64,000 bases of DNA from an uncultured Clostridia bacterium (GTDB lineage: Bacteria; Bacillota; Clostridia; TANB77; CAG-508), in contig CAKPGC010000005.1 in assembly GCA_934154445.1 (NCBI GenBank), positions 21,827 through 85,826 on the forward strand, in the 5' to 3' direction. Position numbers and translations under genes: made by a program. Shown here one piece after another: positions 9,986 through 18,356 of this stretch (position 1 is its first letter; each line of letters opens with the position of its first letter). The notes under the pieces were generated by a model. That model was not told the DNA's origin, did no database searches, and saw only the letters and a list, made by a program, of their open reading frames with translations.

Positions 9986-12052
9986 TTATTTTAACTTTCT
10001 CATTCCAATTGTTGTTTTACATATTATTTTGTCACATAGCATTAAGAATGCAGGTAATACCATAATTACTGTGAACATACTAATTATTGCTCCTCTAGAC
10101 ATAAGAGTACATAATGATGCTATCATACCTATTTTTGAGACTATTCCAACTCCAAAAGTTGCACCAAAGAAACATAATCCACTTACTATTATTGAACTTA
10201 TTGATGTTCCTAAAGCCTCTGATACAGCTTCTTTTTTGTCTTTTCCATTTTCTCTTAAATTTATATATTTTGTTGTTATCAATATAGCATAATCTATTGT
10301 AGCTCCTAACTGTATTGTACCTATTACTATTGATGCTATAAATGGTAGTGTAGTGTTTGTATATGTTGAAATTCCCATATTTAAGAATATTGCAAATTCT
10401 ATTACTATCATTAATATTACTGGTAAAGATATTGATTTTAGTACAAATATCATTATCACAAATATTACAGCTATAGATACACTGTTAACACTATTAAAGT
10501 CATGGTCACTTATCTCTACTAAGTCTTTCATTAGTGGACCCTCTCCAGCAAGTAAAGCACTATCATCATATTCTTTAATTATTGAATTTATTTTATCAAC
10601 TTGATTATTTAACTCATCTGTTGCAAGTTCGTAATCTGAACTAATTACAACTAATTGATATTTATCATTTGTAAGTACTGATTTTATGGTATCTGGTATT
10701 ACTTCTTCAGGAATTCCATTATCCGCAAGTGATGAATATCCTAAAGCAAATTCAACACCATCTAATTCCTGTATTTTATCTAACATTTCATTTACTTTAT
10801 GTGTTGGCACATCTTTACTTACCAAAGCAAGTTCTGTTGATACCATATTAAATTTGTCTTCCAAAGTGTTTGATGCCTCTATACTTGGTAATGTTTGAGG
10901 TAATGTTTTATTTAAATCATAATAAACACTTATTTTTGAGTAACCATAAACTGCTACTGGTAATATTACTAAAAATGCAACAATTATTGCTTTATAATGT
11001 TTTATATTGAAGTTTTTCCACTTTTCAAACTTTGGTAAAATTTCTTTATGTTTTGTTTTTTCTATTGCATTATCAAATATTAATAACATTGCAGGTAATA
11101 CTGTCACTACAGATATAACTCCTAGAAATACACCTTTTGCCATTACGATTCCTATATCTTTTCCAAGTGTTAAATTCATACTGCATAATGCTAAAAATCC
11201 AGCTATAGTTGTTAAGGAACTTCCTACAACAGATATTAAAGTTTTTGATATTGCATGTGCCATTGCATCATCATTATTTGTATAATTTGCTTTTTCAGCT
11301 TTATAACTATGATATAGAAATATTGCAAAGTCCATAGTTACACCTAGTTGCAAAACAGCACTTATGGCTTTTGTTATATAAGATATTTCGCCTAGAAAAA
11401 TATTTGAACCCATATTGTATAATATTGCGATTCCGATACTTAGTAGAAGAAAGACAGGTGCTAAATATGAATCTAATGCAAATTGTAAAACAATCATACA
11501 TAAAACGACTGCGATTATTACATATATTACTATTTCAGAGTTTGCAATTTCTTTAGTATCTAATACCAAAGCAGACATTCCGCTTATTTTACATTGCTTA
11601 TCTGCGATTTTTCTTAGCTGTTCTATAGATTCTAATGTTTTATCTGAAGAAATACCTTCTTTAAAAGTTACTAAAATTGCTGTGTCTCCATCTTTATATG
11701 CTATATCTTTAATTTCATCTGGTAGCATTTCTTCTGGAATATTTGAACCAAGTAAATCTGCTACACTTACAACTTTTTCTACATTATCTAACTCTTTGAA
11801 TTTATCCTCTAATTTTTGGATATCTTTTGTACTCATATTTTCTGTAATTACAATCGAATATGATCCCATATTAAATTCATTTGTTAATATGTTCTCACCT
11901 TGGACAGTATCTACGTTGTCTGGCAAGTATGCCAAAATATCATAATTAATTCTTGTTGCCTTCATTCCTATAAATGATGGAATTAAAAGTAACAATGCTA
12001 TTGCAAGTATTATTTTTTTATGCTTGCATATTTTTTCTGCTAATTTTAACAT
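9986..12052 (-). CDS. MMPL/RND-superfamily efflux transporter
   Basis: 688 aa with two similar halves, each made of one membrane helix, an extracytoplasmic loop of ~130-150 residues and a cluster of five helices, the typical MMPL arrangement. Halves begin at residues ~1 and ~350. Conserved membrane-segment signatures GVTMDFAIFLYHSY and GATIDYAI are visible; the acidic residue in each is the expected proton-relay position. Ribosome site GGGAGAG before the ATG at 12052. Divergent from the TetR gene, with three operator-like palindromes between. Substrate unknown (lipids, fatty acids, peptides or drugs in the family). Confidence 0.88.
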   Translation of the reverse strand: MLKLAEKICKHKKIILAIALLLLIPSFIGMKATRINYDILAYLPDNVDTVQGENILTNEFNMGSYSIVITENMSTKDIQKLEDKFKELDNVEKVVSVADLLGSNIPEEMLPDEIKDIAYKDGDTAILVTFKEGISSDKTLESIEQLRKIADKQCKISGMSALVLDTKEIANSEIVIYVIIAVVLCMIVLQFALDSYLAPVFLLLSIGIAILYNMGSNIFLGEISYITKAISAVLQLGVTMDFAIFLYHSYKAEKANYTNNDDAMAHAISKTLISVVGSSLTTIAGFLALCSMNLTLGKDIGIVMAKGVFLGVISVVTVLPAMLLIFDNAIEKTKHKEILPKFEKWKNFNIKHYKAIIVAFLVILPVAVYGYSKISVYYDLNKTLPQTLPSIEASNTLEDKFNMVSTELALVSKDVPTHKVNEMLDKIQELDGVEFALGYSSLADNGIPEEVIPDTIKSVLTNDKYQLVVISSDYELATDELNNQVDKINSIIKEYDDSALLAGEGPLMKDLVEISDHDFNSVNSVSIAVIFVIMIFVLKSISLPVILMIVIEFAIFLNMGISTYTNTTLPFIASIVIGTIQLGATIDYAILITTKYINLRENGKDKKEAVSEALGTSISSIIVSGLCFFGATFGVGIVSKIGMIASLCTLMSRGAIISMFTVIMVLPAFLMLCDKIICKTTIGMRKLK

Positions 12053-12094
12053 TTTTTCTCTCCCTTCATTATTTTATAGTCATACAACAAAATA

Positions 12095-12107
12095 TGACCA
12101 TTAGTCA
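12095..12107. promoter_or_regulatory. TetR-type operator, copy 1 (TGAC-N5-GTCA)
   Basis: TGACCATTAGTCA: inverted repeat TGAC/GTCA with 5-nt spacing, nearest to the MMPL start. One of three copies in the 173-nt divergent intergenic region. Confidence 0.7.
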
Positions 12108-12130
12108 CTTTATATATAATACTACTTTTC

Positions 12131-12143
12131 TGACCAATGGTCA
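12131..12143. promoter_or_regulatory. TetR-type operator, copy 2 (TGAC-N5-GTCA)
   Basis: TGACCAATGGTCA, the most symmetric copy (TGACC/GGTCA), 36 nt from copy 1 measured start to start. Confidence 0.75.
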
Positions 12144-12172
12144 ATAGTTTTACCAAAATTTATTAATTTTAT

Positions 12173-12185
12173 TGACCAAAAGTCA
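12173..12185. promoter_or_regulatory. TetR-type operator, copy 3 (TGAC-N5-GTCA)
   Basis: TGACCAAAAGTCA, 42 nt from copy 2 start to start and 41 nt before the regulator start, placed to give autoregulation. Confidence 0.7.
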
Positions 12186-12225
12186 AAATTATGCAATAAT
12201 ATTAGTATGTGAGGTGGAATAATAA

Positions 12226-12828
12226 ATGAAAAATGATAAAGAAGAAAAGGAAAATAGACTACTAAATACAGCATTTAAATTGTTTACTGAAAAAGGAATA
12301 AAAGATACCTCTATTCAAGAAATAGTTGATAATGCTAGTGTTGCTAAAGGAACTTTTTATTTATATTTTAGGGATAAATATGAAATTAGAGATATTTTAA
12401 TTATAAAAAAATCTCAAAAATTATTTGAAGATAGCTTAAAATCTCTTAGAAAAAATTATATATCAGATTTTTCTGATAGTATTATTTATATAATAAATTA
12501 TGTAATTGATGAATTAACAAAAAATCCACTACTATTAAAATTTATTTCTAAAAATTTATCATGGGGAGTTTATAATAAAACTGTTTTAAATATATATGAA
12601 AAAAATGGTAAAGATGAAAAAAATGATTTTACACTTCATGAGTTATTTATAAATGGTATAAAAGAAAACAATATAAAACTTTCAAATCCGGATGTAACTT
12701 TATTTATGATTGTAGAATTAGTTGGTTCTACATGCTTTAATTCTATTTTGTATAAAGAACCATTGCCAATAGAAGAATATAAACCGTATTTATATAAAGC
12801 AATAAGAAATTTGATAAAATCAGAGTAA
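12226..12828 (+). CDS. TetR-family repressor of the divergent efflux operon
   Basis: 200 aa. N-terminal helix-turn-helix of TetR type (residues ~10-55: TSIQEIV...VAKGTFYLYF) and a helical ligand-binding C-terminal part of no recognised subfamily. Divergent from MMPL plus YhgE-like genes, and the shared intergenic region holds three identical-pattern palindromes. It is therefore very likely a local ligand-released repressor. Ligand unknown. Ribosome site GAGGTGG. Confidence 0.88.
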   Translation: MKNDKEEKENRLLNTAFKLFTEKGIKDTSIQEIVDNASVAKGTFYLYFRDKYEIRDILIIKKSQKLFEDSLKSLRKNYISDFSDSIIYIINYVIDELTKNPLLLKFISKNLSWGVYNKTVLNIYEKNGKDEKNDFTLHELFINGIKENNIKLSNPDVTLFMIVELVGSTCFNSILYKEPLPIEEYKPYLYKAIRNLIKSE

Positions 12829-12884
12829 TCTCAAACTTATAACAATATTGATGAGAAAAAATAGTAAGTTAGGGAGGTGCAGTA

Positions 12885-13376
12885 ATGCAAAAAATAATTG
12901 TTATTGGAAGTCCAGGAGCTGGGAAAAGTGTATTTTCACAAAAGTTGAGTAATATTACACATATACCAGTGTATCATATTGATATGCTATATCATAAAAA
13001 AGATGGGACACATATCTCAAAAGAAGAGCTTGAAGATAAATTAAGAAATATATTTCAAAATGAAAATTGGATAATAGATGGAAATTATCAGAAAACTATA
13101 GAAATGCGATTAAAGGAATGTGATACGGTATTTTTGTTGGATTTTCCAACTGAGATTTGTCTCGAAGGCGCAAAGTCGCGTATTGGAAAAAAGAGAGATG
13201 ACTTACCATGGATAGAAGAAAAATTAGATGAAAACTTTGAACAAAGTATTATTGATTTTGCTAATAAAAAATTACCGGAAATCTATAAGTTATTAAATAA
13301 GTATAAGGAAAATTGCAGAATTATTATTTTTAAATCTAGAGATGAGGCAGATAATTATATAAAGAGTAAGTTATAG
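12885..13376 (+). CDS. FlaR/adenylate-kinase-like P-loop nucleotide kinase
   Basis: 163 aa. Walker A GSPGAGKS at the extreme N-terminus, followed by the pattern of the small kinase group annotated as DNA topology modulation protein FlaR (HIDMLYHKK, then WIIDGNY, then DTVFLLDFPT). The family is related to adenylate and shikimate kinases; its physiological substrate is not established. Strong ribosome site GGGAGG. It lies 56 nt after the TetR gene and may be co-transcribed. Confidence 0.8.
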   Translation: MQKIIVIGSPGAGKSVFSQKLSNITHIPVYHIDMLYHKKDGTHISKEELEDKLRNIFQNENWIIDGNYQKTIEMRLKECDTVFLLDFPTEICLEGAKSRIGKKRDDLPWIEEKLDENFEQSIIDFANKKLPEIYKLLNKYKENCRIIIFKSRDEADNYIKSKL

Positions 13377-13496
13377 AAAATGTTATAATTATTTGAGTAT
13401 TATTGGATATAAAAAAATCTCCTACTTATTGAATAAAAATACTAAGAGAAGGTCCTATATCAATGGAGCAGATAAATAAAAAAATTAAAAAAAGTA

Positions 13497-13525
13497 TTAC
13501 ACAAAAATAAAATTTATGATATAAT
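13497..13525 (+). promoter_or_regulatory. Sigma-A-type promoter of the MATE-kinase gene
   Basis: -35 TTACAC, 17-nt spacer, -10 TATAAT. The start would fall near 13532, giving a leader of ~78 nt that contains the hairpin at 13545-13573. Confidence 0.7.
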
Positions 13526-13544
13526 ATACATATCGAGTAGCGAA

Positions 13545-13582
13545 AGCGTAAGTCCAGAAAAAGGACTTGCGTTATTTTTTTT
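13545..13582 (+). terminator. Leader terminator (attenuator) of the MATE-kinase gene
   Basis: AGCGTAAGTCC pairs with GGACTTGCGTT (two G-U pairs) around AGAAAAA, then a run of eight T. It sits between promoter and gene, so it should cap expression unless something prevents it folding. The short 5' segment CGAGTAGCGAAAGC (13534-13547) overlaps the stem and is the only room for a switching element. No known riboswitch recognised. Confidence 0.75.
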
Positions 13583-13609
13583 GCTAAAAAACTAAAAGGA
13601 GAGTGTAAA

Positions 13610-15568
13610 ATGGAAGGAACACAAAAAAACAAAATGGCAGAAGCACCAATGAAAAAATTATTATTAAAAATGGGACTGCCAATGATTATTTCCATGGTAC
13701 TACAAGCATTATATAATGTTATTGATAGTATATTTGTAGCAAACATGGGAGAACAGGGAGCTATTGCAAACCAAGCATTGACATTAGCTTTCCCAATTCA
13801 AATTTTAATTATAGCAATAGGTGTAGGAACAGGAATAGGTTTAAATGCACTATTGTCTAAAAGCTTAGGAGAAAAAAATCAAGAAAAAGTAAATAAAGTA
13901 GCTGGAAATGGAATATTTTTAAGTATATGTATATTTATAGTATTTTTGCTATTTGGTTTATTTGGCTCTAAATGGTTTATTTCTTTATTTGCAGGTGGAA
14001 ATCAAGAAGTAATATCTATGGGAACAACATACTTAAAAATTTGTACTTGTTTATCATTAGGATCAATTGGATATACTGTATATGAAAGATTTTTACAAGC
14101 AACAGGAAAAACGATGTTATCAACAATTTCCCAAATATCTGGTGCTGTAACTAATATCGTATTAGATTATATATTTATATTTCCATTAAATATGGGAGTG
14201 GCTGGTGCAGCTTGGGCAACAATAATAGGACAATTTGTTTCTTTATTTATAGCAATGTTTTTCCACTATACTAAAAACAAAGAAATAAATGGAAATTTAA
14301 AATATATAAAACCTGAAATTGGTATAATTAAAGGAATATATAAAATAGGTATTTCTGCTGCAATTATGCAAGCATTATTATCAGTTATGATGGCAGGAAT
14401 GAATGCAATACTTGGTGGAGCAAAAGCGGATCCTACAATCCTTATTGGTTCATTTGGTATCTACTATAAAATACAACAAATAGCATTATTTTCAGCATTT
14501 GGATTATCTAATACTATAATTTCTATATTATCTTTTAACTATGGAATGAGAGATAAAGATAGAATAAATGATTGTATAAAATATGGAATTATTGATGCAG
14601 CAATGGTAACATTTATTCTAACAATTATTTTTGAGATTTTTGCTAAATCACTATCAAGTCTATTTGCATTATCTGGTGGTACAAGCAAAGAAATTATTGA
14701 AGTTTGTACAATTTCTCTAAGAATTGCAAGTATAGGATATATTTTTATGGGACTTTCTGTTGCAGTACAAGGCGTATTACAATCACTTGGATATGCAATA
14801 AGACCATTGATAATTTCTTTATTAAGGCTTGTAATATTTGTATTTCCAGTAGCTTATTTATTTACATTATCTGATAATGTAACAAATATAGTTTGGTGGA
14901 CTTTTCCAATAGCAGAAATTGCAACTTGCATAATTTCAGTATTTATACTAAAAAGAACATACAAAGAAAAAATTGCAATACTTGAAGAAAAGACTGGCAA
15001 AAACACTATAAATAATAAATTAATAATTTCTATTTCAAGAGAACATGGAACTGGAGGAAAAGAAATAGCAAGAAAAGTAGCCCAAAAGTTAGAATTAAAA
15101 TTTTTTGACAAGGAAGAAATCAAAAAATTTGCAATTGAAAACTCACTAATTGAAAACCAATATCAGGATGATGAACTATACAAATTTTATCTATCTTTAG
15201 AAGCGGAAAAAGATTCAATTATTAAACAAGCCGAAACAATAAAAATGATTGTATCTAAAAATGATTGTGTAATTGTAGGTAGATGTGCAGACTATATATT
15301 AAAAGATAATCCTAATTTAATAAAGGTATTTTTGTATGCACCAAGTGAATATAGAATAAATAAAATTAAAGAAATGTATAAAGATACTCACAAAGAAGCC
15401 GAAAAGCATGTAATTCAATCTGATAAATCAAGAGCTTCGTATTATGAAATAATTGCAAATAAAAAATGGGGAGATAAAGAAAACTACGATATTTGCTTAG
15501 ACTGTTCTATTGGAAATGATAAGATAGTAAATATTATTTGTGAATATATAAAAGAAAAAAAGAAATAA
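13610..15568 (+). CDS. MATE-family efflux protein fused to a cytidylate-kinase-like domain
   Basis: 652 aa. Residues ~1-450 are a complete 12-helix MATE transporter (KMGLPMI... entry, GVGTGIGLNALLSK). Residues ~465-652 match the cytidylate-kinase-like family (ISISREHGTGGKEIA, FFDKEEI, VIVGRCADYIL). No stop or start separates the two parts. The two families usually occur as separate genes, so one polypeptide with a membrane drug/cation antiporter and a cytosolic nucleotide-kinase-like domain is unusual. What the kinase part does there is unknown. Expression is likely controlled by the leader terminator upstream. Ribosome site AAAGGAGAG. Confidence 0.85.
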   Translation: MEGTQKNKMAEAPMKKLLLKMGLPMIISMVLQALYNVIDSIFVANMGEQGAIANQALTLAFPIQILIIAIGVGTGIGLNALLSKSLGEKNQEKVNKVAGNGIFLSICIFIVFLLFGLFGSKWFISLFAGGNQEVISMGTTYLKICTCLSLGSIGYTVYERFLQATGKTMLSTISQISGAVTNIVLDYIFIFPLNMGVAGAAWATIIGQFVSLFIAMFFHYTKNKEINGNLKYIKPEIGIIKGIYKIGISAAIMQALLSVMMAGMNAILGGAKADPTILIGSFGIYYKIQQIALFSAFGLSNTIISILSFNYGMRDKDRINDCIKYGIIDAAMVTFILTIIFEIFAKSLSSLFALSGGTSKEIIEVCTISLRIASIGYIFMGLSVAVQGVLQSLGYAIRPLIISLLRLVIFVFPVAYLFTLSDNVTNIVWWTFPIAEIATCIISVFILKRTYKEKIAILEEKTGKNTINNKLIISISREHGTGGKEIARKVAQKLELKFFDKEEIKKFAIENSLIENQYQDDELYKFYLSLEAEKDSIIKQAETIKMIVSKNDCVIVGRCADYILKDNPNLIKVFLYAPSEYRINKIKEMYKDTHKEAEKHVIQSDKSRASYYEIIANKKWGDKENYDICLDCSIGNDKIVNIICEYIKEKKK

Positions 15569-15584
15569 AAAATGTATTTTTTTG

Positions 15585-15613
15585 TTGAAGAAAGTAAAAT
15601 TTTGTAATATAAT
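15585..15613 (+). promoter_or_regulatory. Sigma-A-type promoter of the DUF2798 gene
   Basis: -35 TTGAAG, exactly 17 nt, -10 TATAAT. The transcript would start near 15620, about 100 nt before the ATG. Confidence 0.7.
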
Positions 15614-15624
15614 AATATAGACAT

Positions 15625-15697
15625 TAAATGCTGTCTAGTCTATGTCTGCGACTAGATGGTATTTTTTCGCTTTTTAGAGAAAATACCGAGGACTTTT
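15625..15697 (+). promoter_or_regulatory. Structured leader of the DUF2798 gene, candidate riboswitch
   Basis: Two adjacent hairpins: GTCTAGTC/GACTAGAT (15633-15640 with 15650-15657, 9-nt loop) directly followed by GGTATTTT/AAAATACC (15658-15665 with 15680-15687), then GAGGAC and a five-T run. Conserved-looking bits such as CTAGATGG and ACCGAGGAC at the hairpin bases resemble my recollection of the guanidine-IV (mepA) motif, which often controls MATE genes in Clostridia. I could not run a covariance search, so the class is tentative; that a folded leader exists is well supported. Confidence 0.5.
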
Positions 15698-15718
15698 TAA
15701 GGAGAGGAGGAGGTATAA

Positions 15719-16186
15719 ATGCCTAAAACAAAGTTTCAAAATTTTATATTCACTTTAATGACTGCTGTTTTGATGGCTTATTGCATGATAGTTTATAGTG
15801 TGGCCATAAATTCATCAGAAGGACTAATAAATCAAACTTTTTTAATAGCATTAAAAGAATTTCCAATAGAGGGGATTATTGTTTTTTTATTAGCATCCTT
15901 TGTTGCAAGTCCTATTGCGAAGAAATTAGCATTTAGAATTGTAAATCCTAAAGAGGATAATAAAATGTTTATCATTTTGTCTATTCAAACGTTTACTGTT
16001 TTAACAATGGTTGGTTTGGTGAGTATATATGCTTTATTTGCACAACATTTGATAAATAGTAATGTTATATGTAATTATATAGTGTTGTATTGCAAAAACT
16101 TTATAATGGCGTATCCTTTGCAAATATTTTTTGTGGGACCATTGGTTAGAAATGTTTTTAGAATGATATTAAAAAAACAACTATAG
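15719..16186 (+). CDS. DUF2798-family membrane protein
   Basis: 155 aa, four predicted membrane helices as two DUF2798 units (KTKFQNFIFTLMTAVLMAYC and, at ~115-150, YPLQIFFVGPLVRNVFR). Function of the family is unknown. The folded leader upstream suggests ligand-controlled expression, perhaps together with the upstream MATE fusion, which has its own attenuator. Very strong ribosome site GGAGAGGAGGAGG. Confidence 0.82.
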   Translation: MPKTKFQNFIFTLMTAVLMAYCMIVYSVAINSSEGLINQTFLIALKEFPIEGIIVFLLASFVASPIAKKLAFRIVNPKEDNKMFIILSIQTFTVLTMVGLVSIYALFAQHLINSNVICNYIVLYCKNFIMAYPLQIFFVGPLVRNVFRMILKKQL

Positions 16187-16290
16187 AGTGTAGTTCGAAA
16201 AAAAGATTTTAAGGGAAGATCCAATAACAATGATTCAAGGGTAACTTGGATACAGAATGGAGGATATATATATAGTACTGAAAAAACTAA

Positions 16291-16316
16291 AAAAACGCTT
16301 GATATAAGCGTTTTTT
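16291..16316. terminator. Bidirectional intrinsic terminator
   Basis: AACGCTT/AAGCGTT with a 5-nt loop and U-tracts on both sides. It ends the DUF2798 transcript and the tRNA-Arg transcript from the other strand. Confidence 0.8.
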
Positions 16317-16317
16317 A

Positions 16318-16394
<77 letters not shown>

Positions 16395-16564
16395 ATTTAA
16401 AATATTATAATAAGAATTGAAATAAGTTAAACTGTCATAGCTATATTATAAAGACTTTTGGAACAATTTTCAAGTCCATTTAAAAAATTTATAGAAAATA
16501 TAAAAAATATTGTGGAAAAAAATACAAATATGAAATGATTAGAAAAATAAATAGGGGATTAAAG

Positions 16565-16733
16565 ATGAAAAAAGTTTTGAGGATGTTATAACTTTTTTAA
16601 GTTGGCAATTTTAAGCTTAACAAAAACTGTTAAAGCAAATAGTATTTTATCATCCATTACTCAAAGTACCAAAGCTAGAAGTAATAGCTATTCTTCTGAC
16701 GGATGTGGGGAGGAAGTGTCGCTAAAATTCTAA
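16565..16733 (+). pseudogene. Possible degenerate short secreted-peptide gene between the tRNA genes
   Basis: The 450 nt between tRNA-Arg and tRNA-Pro hold no intact gene. An ATG at 16565 opens a few basic/hydrophobic codons and hits a stop. One frame over, an open stretch runs to TAA 16731-16733 with a hydrophobic part and a Cys-containing tail (SSDGCGEEVSLKF). One indel would join them into a ~55-aa peptide. Weak evidence; may be chance. Confidence 0.2.
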
Positions 16734-16793
16734 AGGTATTTAATTAGATTTATGCTATTCTAGAGACCTTTTTTATTTTTTTATTAAAATCTC

Positions 16794-16822
16794 TTGCCAA
16801 ATGTTAAAAAATGTGCTATTAT
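16794..16822 (+). promoter_or_regulatory. Promoter of tRNA-Pro
   Basis: -35 TTGCCA, 17-nt spacer, -10 TATTAT, ending 30 nt before the tRNA. Confidence 0.65.
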
Positions 16823-16852
16823 ATATAAGCGTTTAGCAAAGTTATATTACTT

Positions 16853-16928
16853 CGAGGTGTAGCGCAGTTGGTAGCGCGCGTGGTTTGGGACCATGAGGTC
16901 GCAGGTTCGATCCCTGTCACCTCGACCA
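16853..16928 (+). tRNA. tRNA-Pro (anticodon TGG), CCA encoded; integration site
   Basis: Acceptor CGAGGTG/CACCTCG, anticodon loop TTTGGGA, T-arm GCAGGTTCGATCCCTGT. Its 3' end plus five following bases recurs at 24695-24712, marking insertion of a mobile element that leaves the tRNA intact. The tRNA's original terminator now lies beyond the element (24712-24734). Confidence 0.97.
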
Positions 16929-16933
16929 TAAAA
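16916..16933 (+). repeat. attL core of the tRNA-Pro element
   Basis: Eighteen bases shared exactly with 24695-24712, covering the last 13 nt of tRNA-Pro including CCA. Confidence 0.88.
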
Positions 16934-16985
16934 TGTAAAATCTGTAGGAAACTACAGAAGTACGAAAATTATATCAAAAGTGCAT

Positions 16986-17025
16986 AAAATACGTTATTTC
17001 AAGAGATTGAGATAACGTATTTTTT
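16986..17025 (+). terminator. Hairpin inside the left end of the element
   Basis: AAAATACGTTAT pairs with ATAACGTATTTT (12 bp, 14-nt loop), then further T. It probably stops tRNA-Pro transcription entering the element, replacing the displaced native terminator. Confidence 0.7.
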
Positions 17026-17067
17026 CCGTCTAAAGTCTTTTAAAATCCTTCTACATCATCAAATTTT

Positions 17068-17190
17068 GTTCTAGAAAAATTTTCTAGAACAGAAATCTAA
17101 ATAAAAAAATTTCAAAAATAAAATTTATCGAAGAATAAAATACAGTCATATCGAGTGTTTTAAGATTATTTTCTAGAACTTTTCTAGAAC
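17068..17190 (+). repeat. Iteron cluster upstream of RepA_N, candidate origin or operator
   Basis: Four copies of TTTTCTAGAAC: two form a perfect inverted pair around one A (17068-17090) and two are in direct tandem (17169-17179, 17180-17190) just before the initiator gene. A shorter match, GTTCTAGAA, lies at 24631-24639 near the other end. The arrangement fits binding sites for the initiator or for an element regulator. Confidence 0.65.
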
Positions 17191-17225
17191 AATTTATATT
17201 TAAGTTAGATGAAAAGAGGTCTATA

Positions 17226-17900
17226 ATGTATGAATTCACCCCATTTAAGAAAACAGACAAGCTTTCTTATGAAAGTTTTATACAATTTCCAAGAGAATTA
17301 TTAAATAGAGAAGAATATAAAGTTCTATCACCTAATGCTATGTTACTATATTCTATTTTGACCGATAGGTTGGAATTATCATTCAAACAAATAGAAAGTA
17401 ACAAAAAAATACAATTCTATGATGCCAAAGGCGATATGTATGTAATTTTTAAGAGAGAAGAAATACAAGAAAAAATGCATATAAAACGTTCAGCATTGGA
17501 TACAGCTTTAGCACAATTAAAAGAATGTAATCTTATAAAAGAGAAAAAGCAAGGTAAAAATATGCCGAATATTATTTATTTAAGCAAAACCATAGGAATG
17601 ATAGAAAATGAAAAAATAGAAAAATTTAGGAGTGTTGAAAATCATCAGTCAGGAATGCATGAAATCAACACTCCTGAGTGTAGAAAATCGACAGTCCATA
17701 ATAGCAATAATAATAAATATATAAATAATAAAAATAAAGGCTATCAAGGAAAAAAGAATACTTATCAAGGCAGAGTTTATCCACCTGGATATTTAGACAA
17801 GCTATATGCTAATTATAATTCACCCAATGATAGTGTTGAAGATTATAAAAAATCAAACGGAATCACCAATTTAAACGATTTGATAGAAAATAATGATTAA
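17226..17900 (+). CDS. RepA_N-family replication initiator
   Basis: 224 aa. N-terminal ~125 residues show the RepA_N pattern: FIQFPRELL, LSPNAMLLYSILTDRLELS, then a winged-helix stretch (EIQEKMHIKRSALDTALAQL, KQGKNMPNIIYL). The C-terminal part is low-complexity and Asn/Lys-rich (~160-200). RepA_N proteins start replication of many Firmicutes plasmids and of the circular form of some integrative elements. The tandem repeats just upstream support a local origin. Ribosome site AAAAGAGG. Confidence 0.8.
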   Translation: MYEFTPFKKTDKLSYESFIQFPRELLNREEYKVLSPNAMLLYSILTDRLELSFKQIESNKKIQFYDAKGDMYVIFKREEIQEKMHIKRSALDTALAQLKECNLIKEKKQGKNMPNIIYLSKTIGMIENEKIEKFRSVENHQSGMHEINTPECRKSTVHNSNNNKYINNKNKGYQGKKNTYQGRVYPPGYLDKLYANYNSPNDSVEDYKKSNGITNLNDLIENND

Positions 17901-17913
17901 GGAGGATTTGAAA

Positions 17914-18156
17914 ATGAAAAATGTTAAAGTAAAGGACAGATTTGTAGATGAAAAAACAGGAATTGAATATATAAAGCAAGGTGATTATTATTTGCCTAAT
18001 TTAGTATTAGCACCAGAAGAGACAAATTATATAATTGGAAAATATGGCAGAATGAAATTGGATTATTTAAAAAAACATAAAAAAGAATTGGAAGATAAAG
18101 AAAATGCTCAAAAATTGATTATACAAGAAAAAAATAAAAAGATAAGAAATAGATAG
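17914..18156 (+). CDS. TnpV-like small element protein
   Basis: 80 aa. I start at ATG 17914 because AAGGAGG (17899-17905) sits 8 nt before it; an ATG 21 nt upstream has no such site. The middle reads GDYYLPNLVLAPEE...IGKYGRMKLDYLKKHKKE, the pattern of TnpV proteins carried by clostridial transposons; their function is not known. Immediately follows the RepA_N stop. Confidence 0.6.
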   Translation: MKNVKVKDRFVDEKTGIEYIKQGDYYLPNLVLAPEETNYIIGKYGRMKLDYLKKHKKELEDKENAQKLIIQEKNKKIRNR

Positions 18157-18189
18157 AGAGAAGTTTTTTCTTCACTTCTCTATCTTTTT
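18151..18189 (+). terminator. Intrinsic terminator after the RepA_N operon
   Basis: AGATAGAGAGAAG pairs with CTTCTCTATCT (2-nt bulge), followed by five T. Confidence 0.75.
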
Positions 18190-18222
18190 AATTTTATTTA
18201 TCTACAAATAATTTGATTTGTA

Positions 18223-18336
18223 CTAGTTAATTAATTCCATATTTTGATTATAAATCCATATATATTTTACTTTTGCTTCAAATGGTTCAAAAACATTATT
18301 AGGTATTTGTTCATGCCTTACAATATATATTTTCAT
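18223..18336 (-). CDS. 37-aa peptide ORF directly downstream of the ABC exporter
   Basis: ATG at 18336 has GAAAGG 9 nt upstream and follows the exporter stop by 20 nt on the same strand. The peptide starts MKIYIVRHEQIPNN, ends IYNQNMELIN, and has no Cys and no double-glycine leader. It could be an exported peptide, a small accessory protein or chance. I do not recognise it. Confidence 0.4.
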   Translation of the reverse strand: MKIYIVRHEQIPNNVFEPFEAKVKYIWIYNQNMELIN

Positions 18337-18356
18337 TTTTCTAAACCTTTCATATT

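Noticed and set aside
9837..11945. Several + strand open frames of 70-176 codons
   Set aside because: Antisense shadows of the MMPL and YhgE-like genes.
13530..13600. preQ1, guanidine-II or fluoride riboswitch before the MATE fusion
   Set aside because: Leader is too short and I cannot find the conserved loops; only the terminator is supported.
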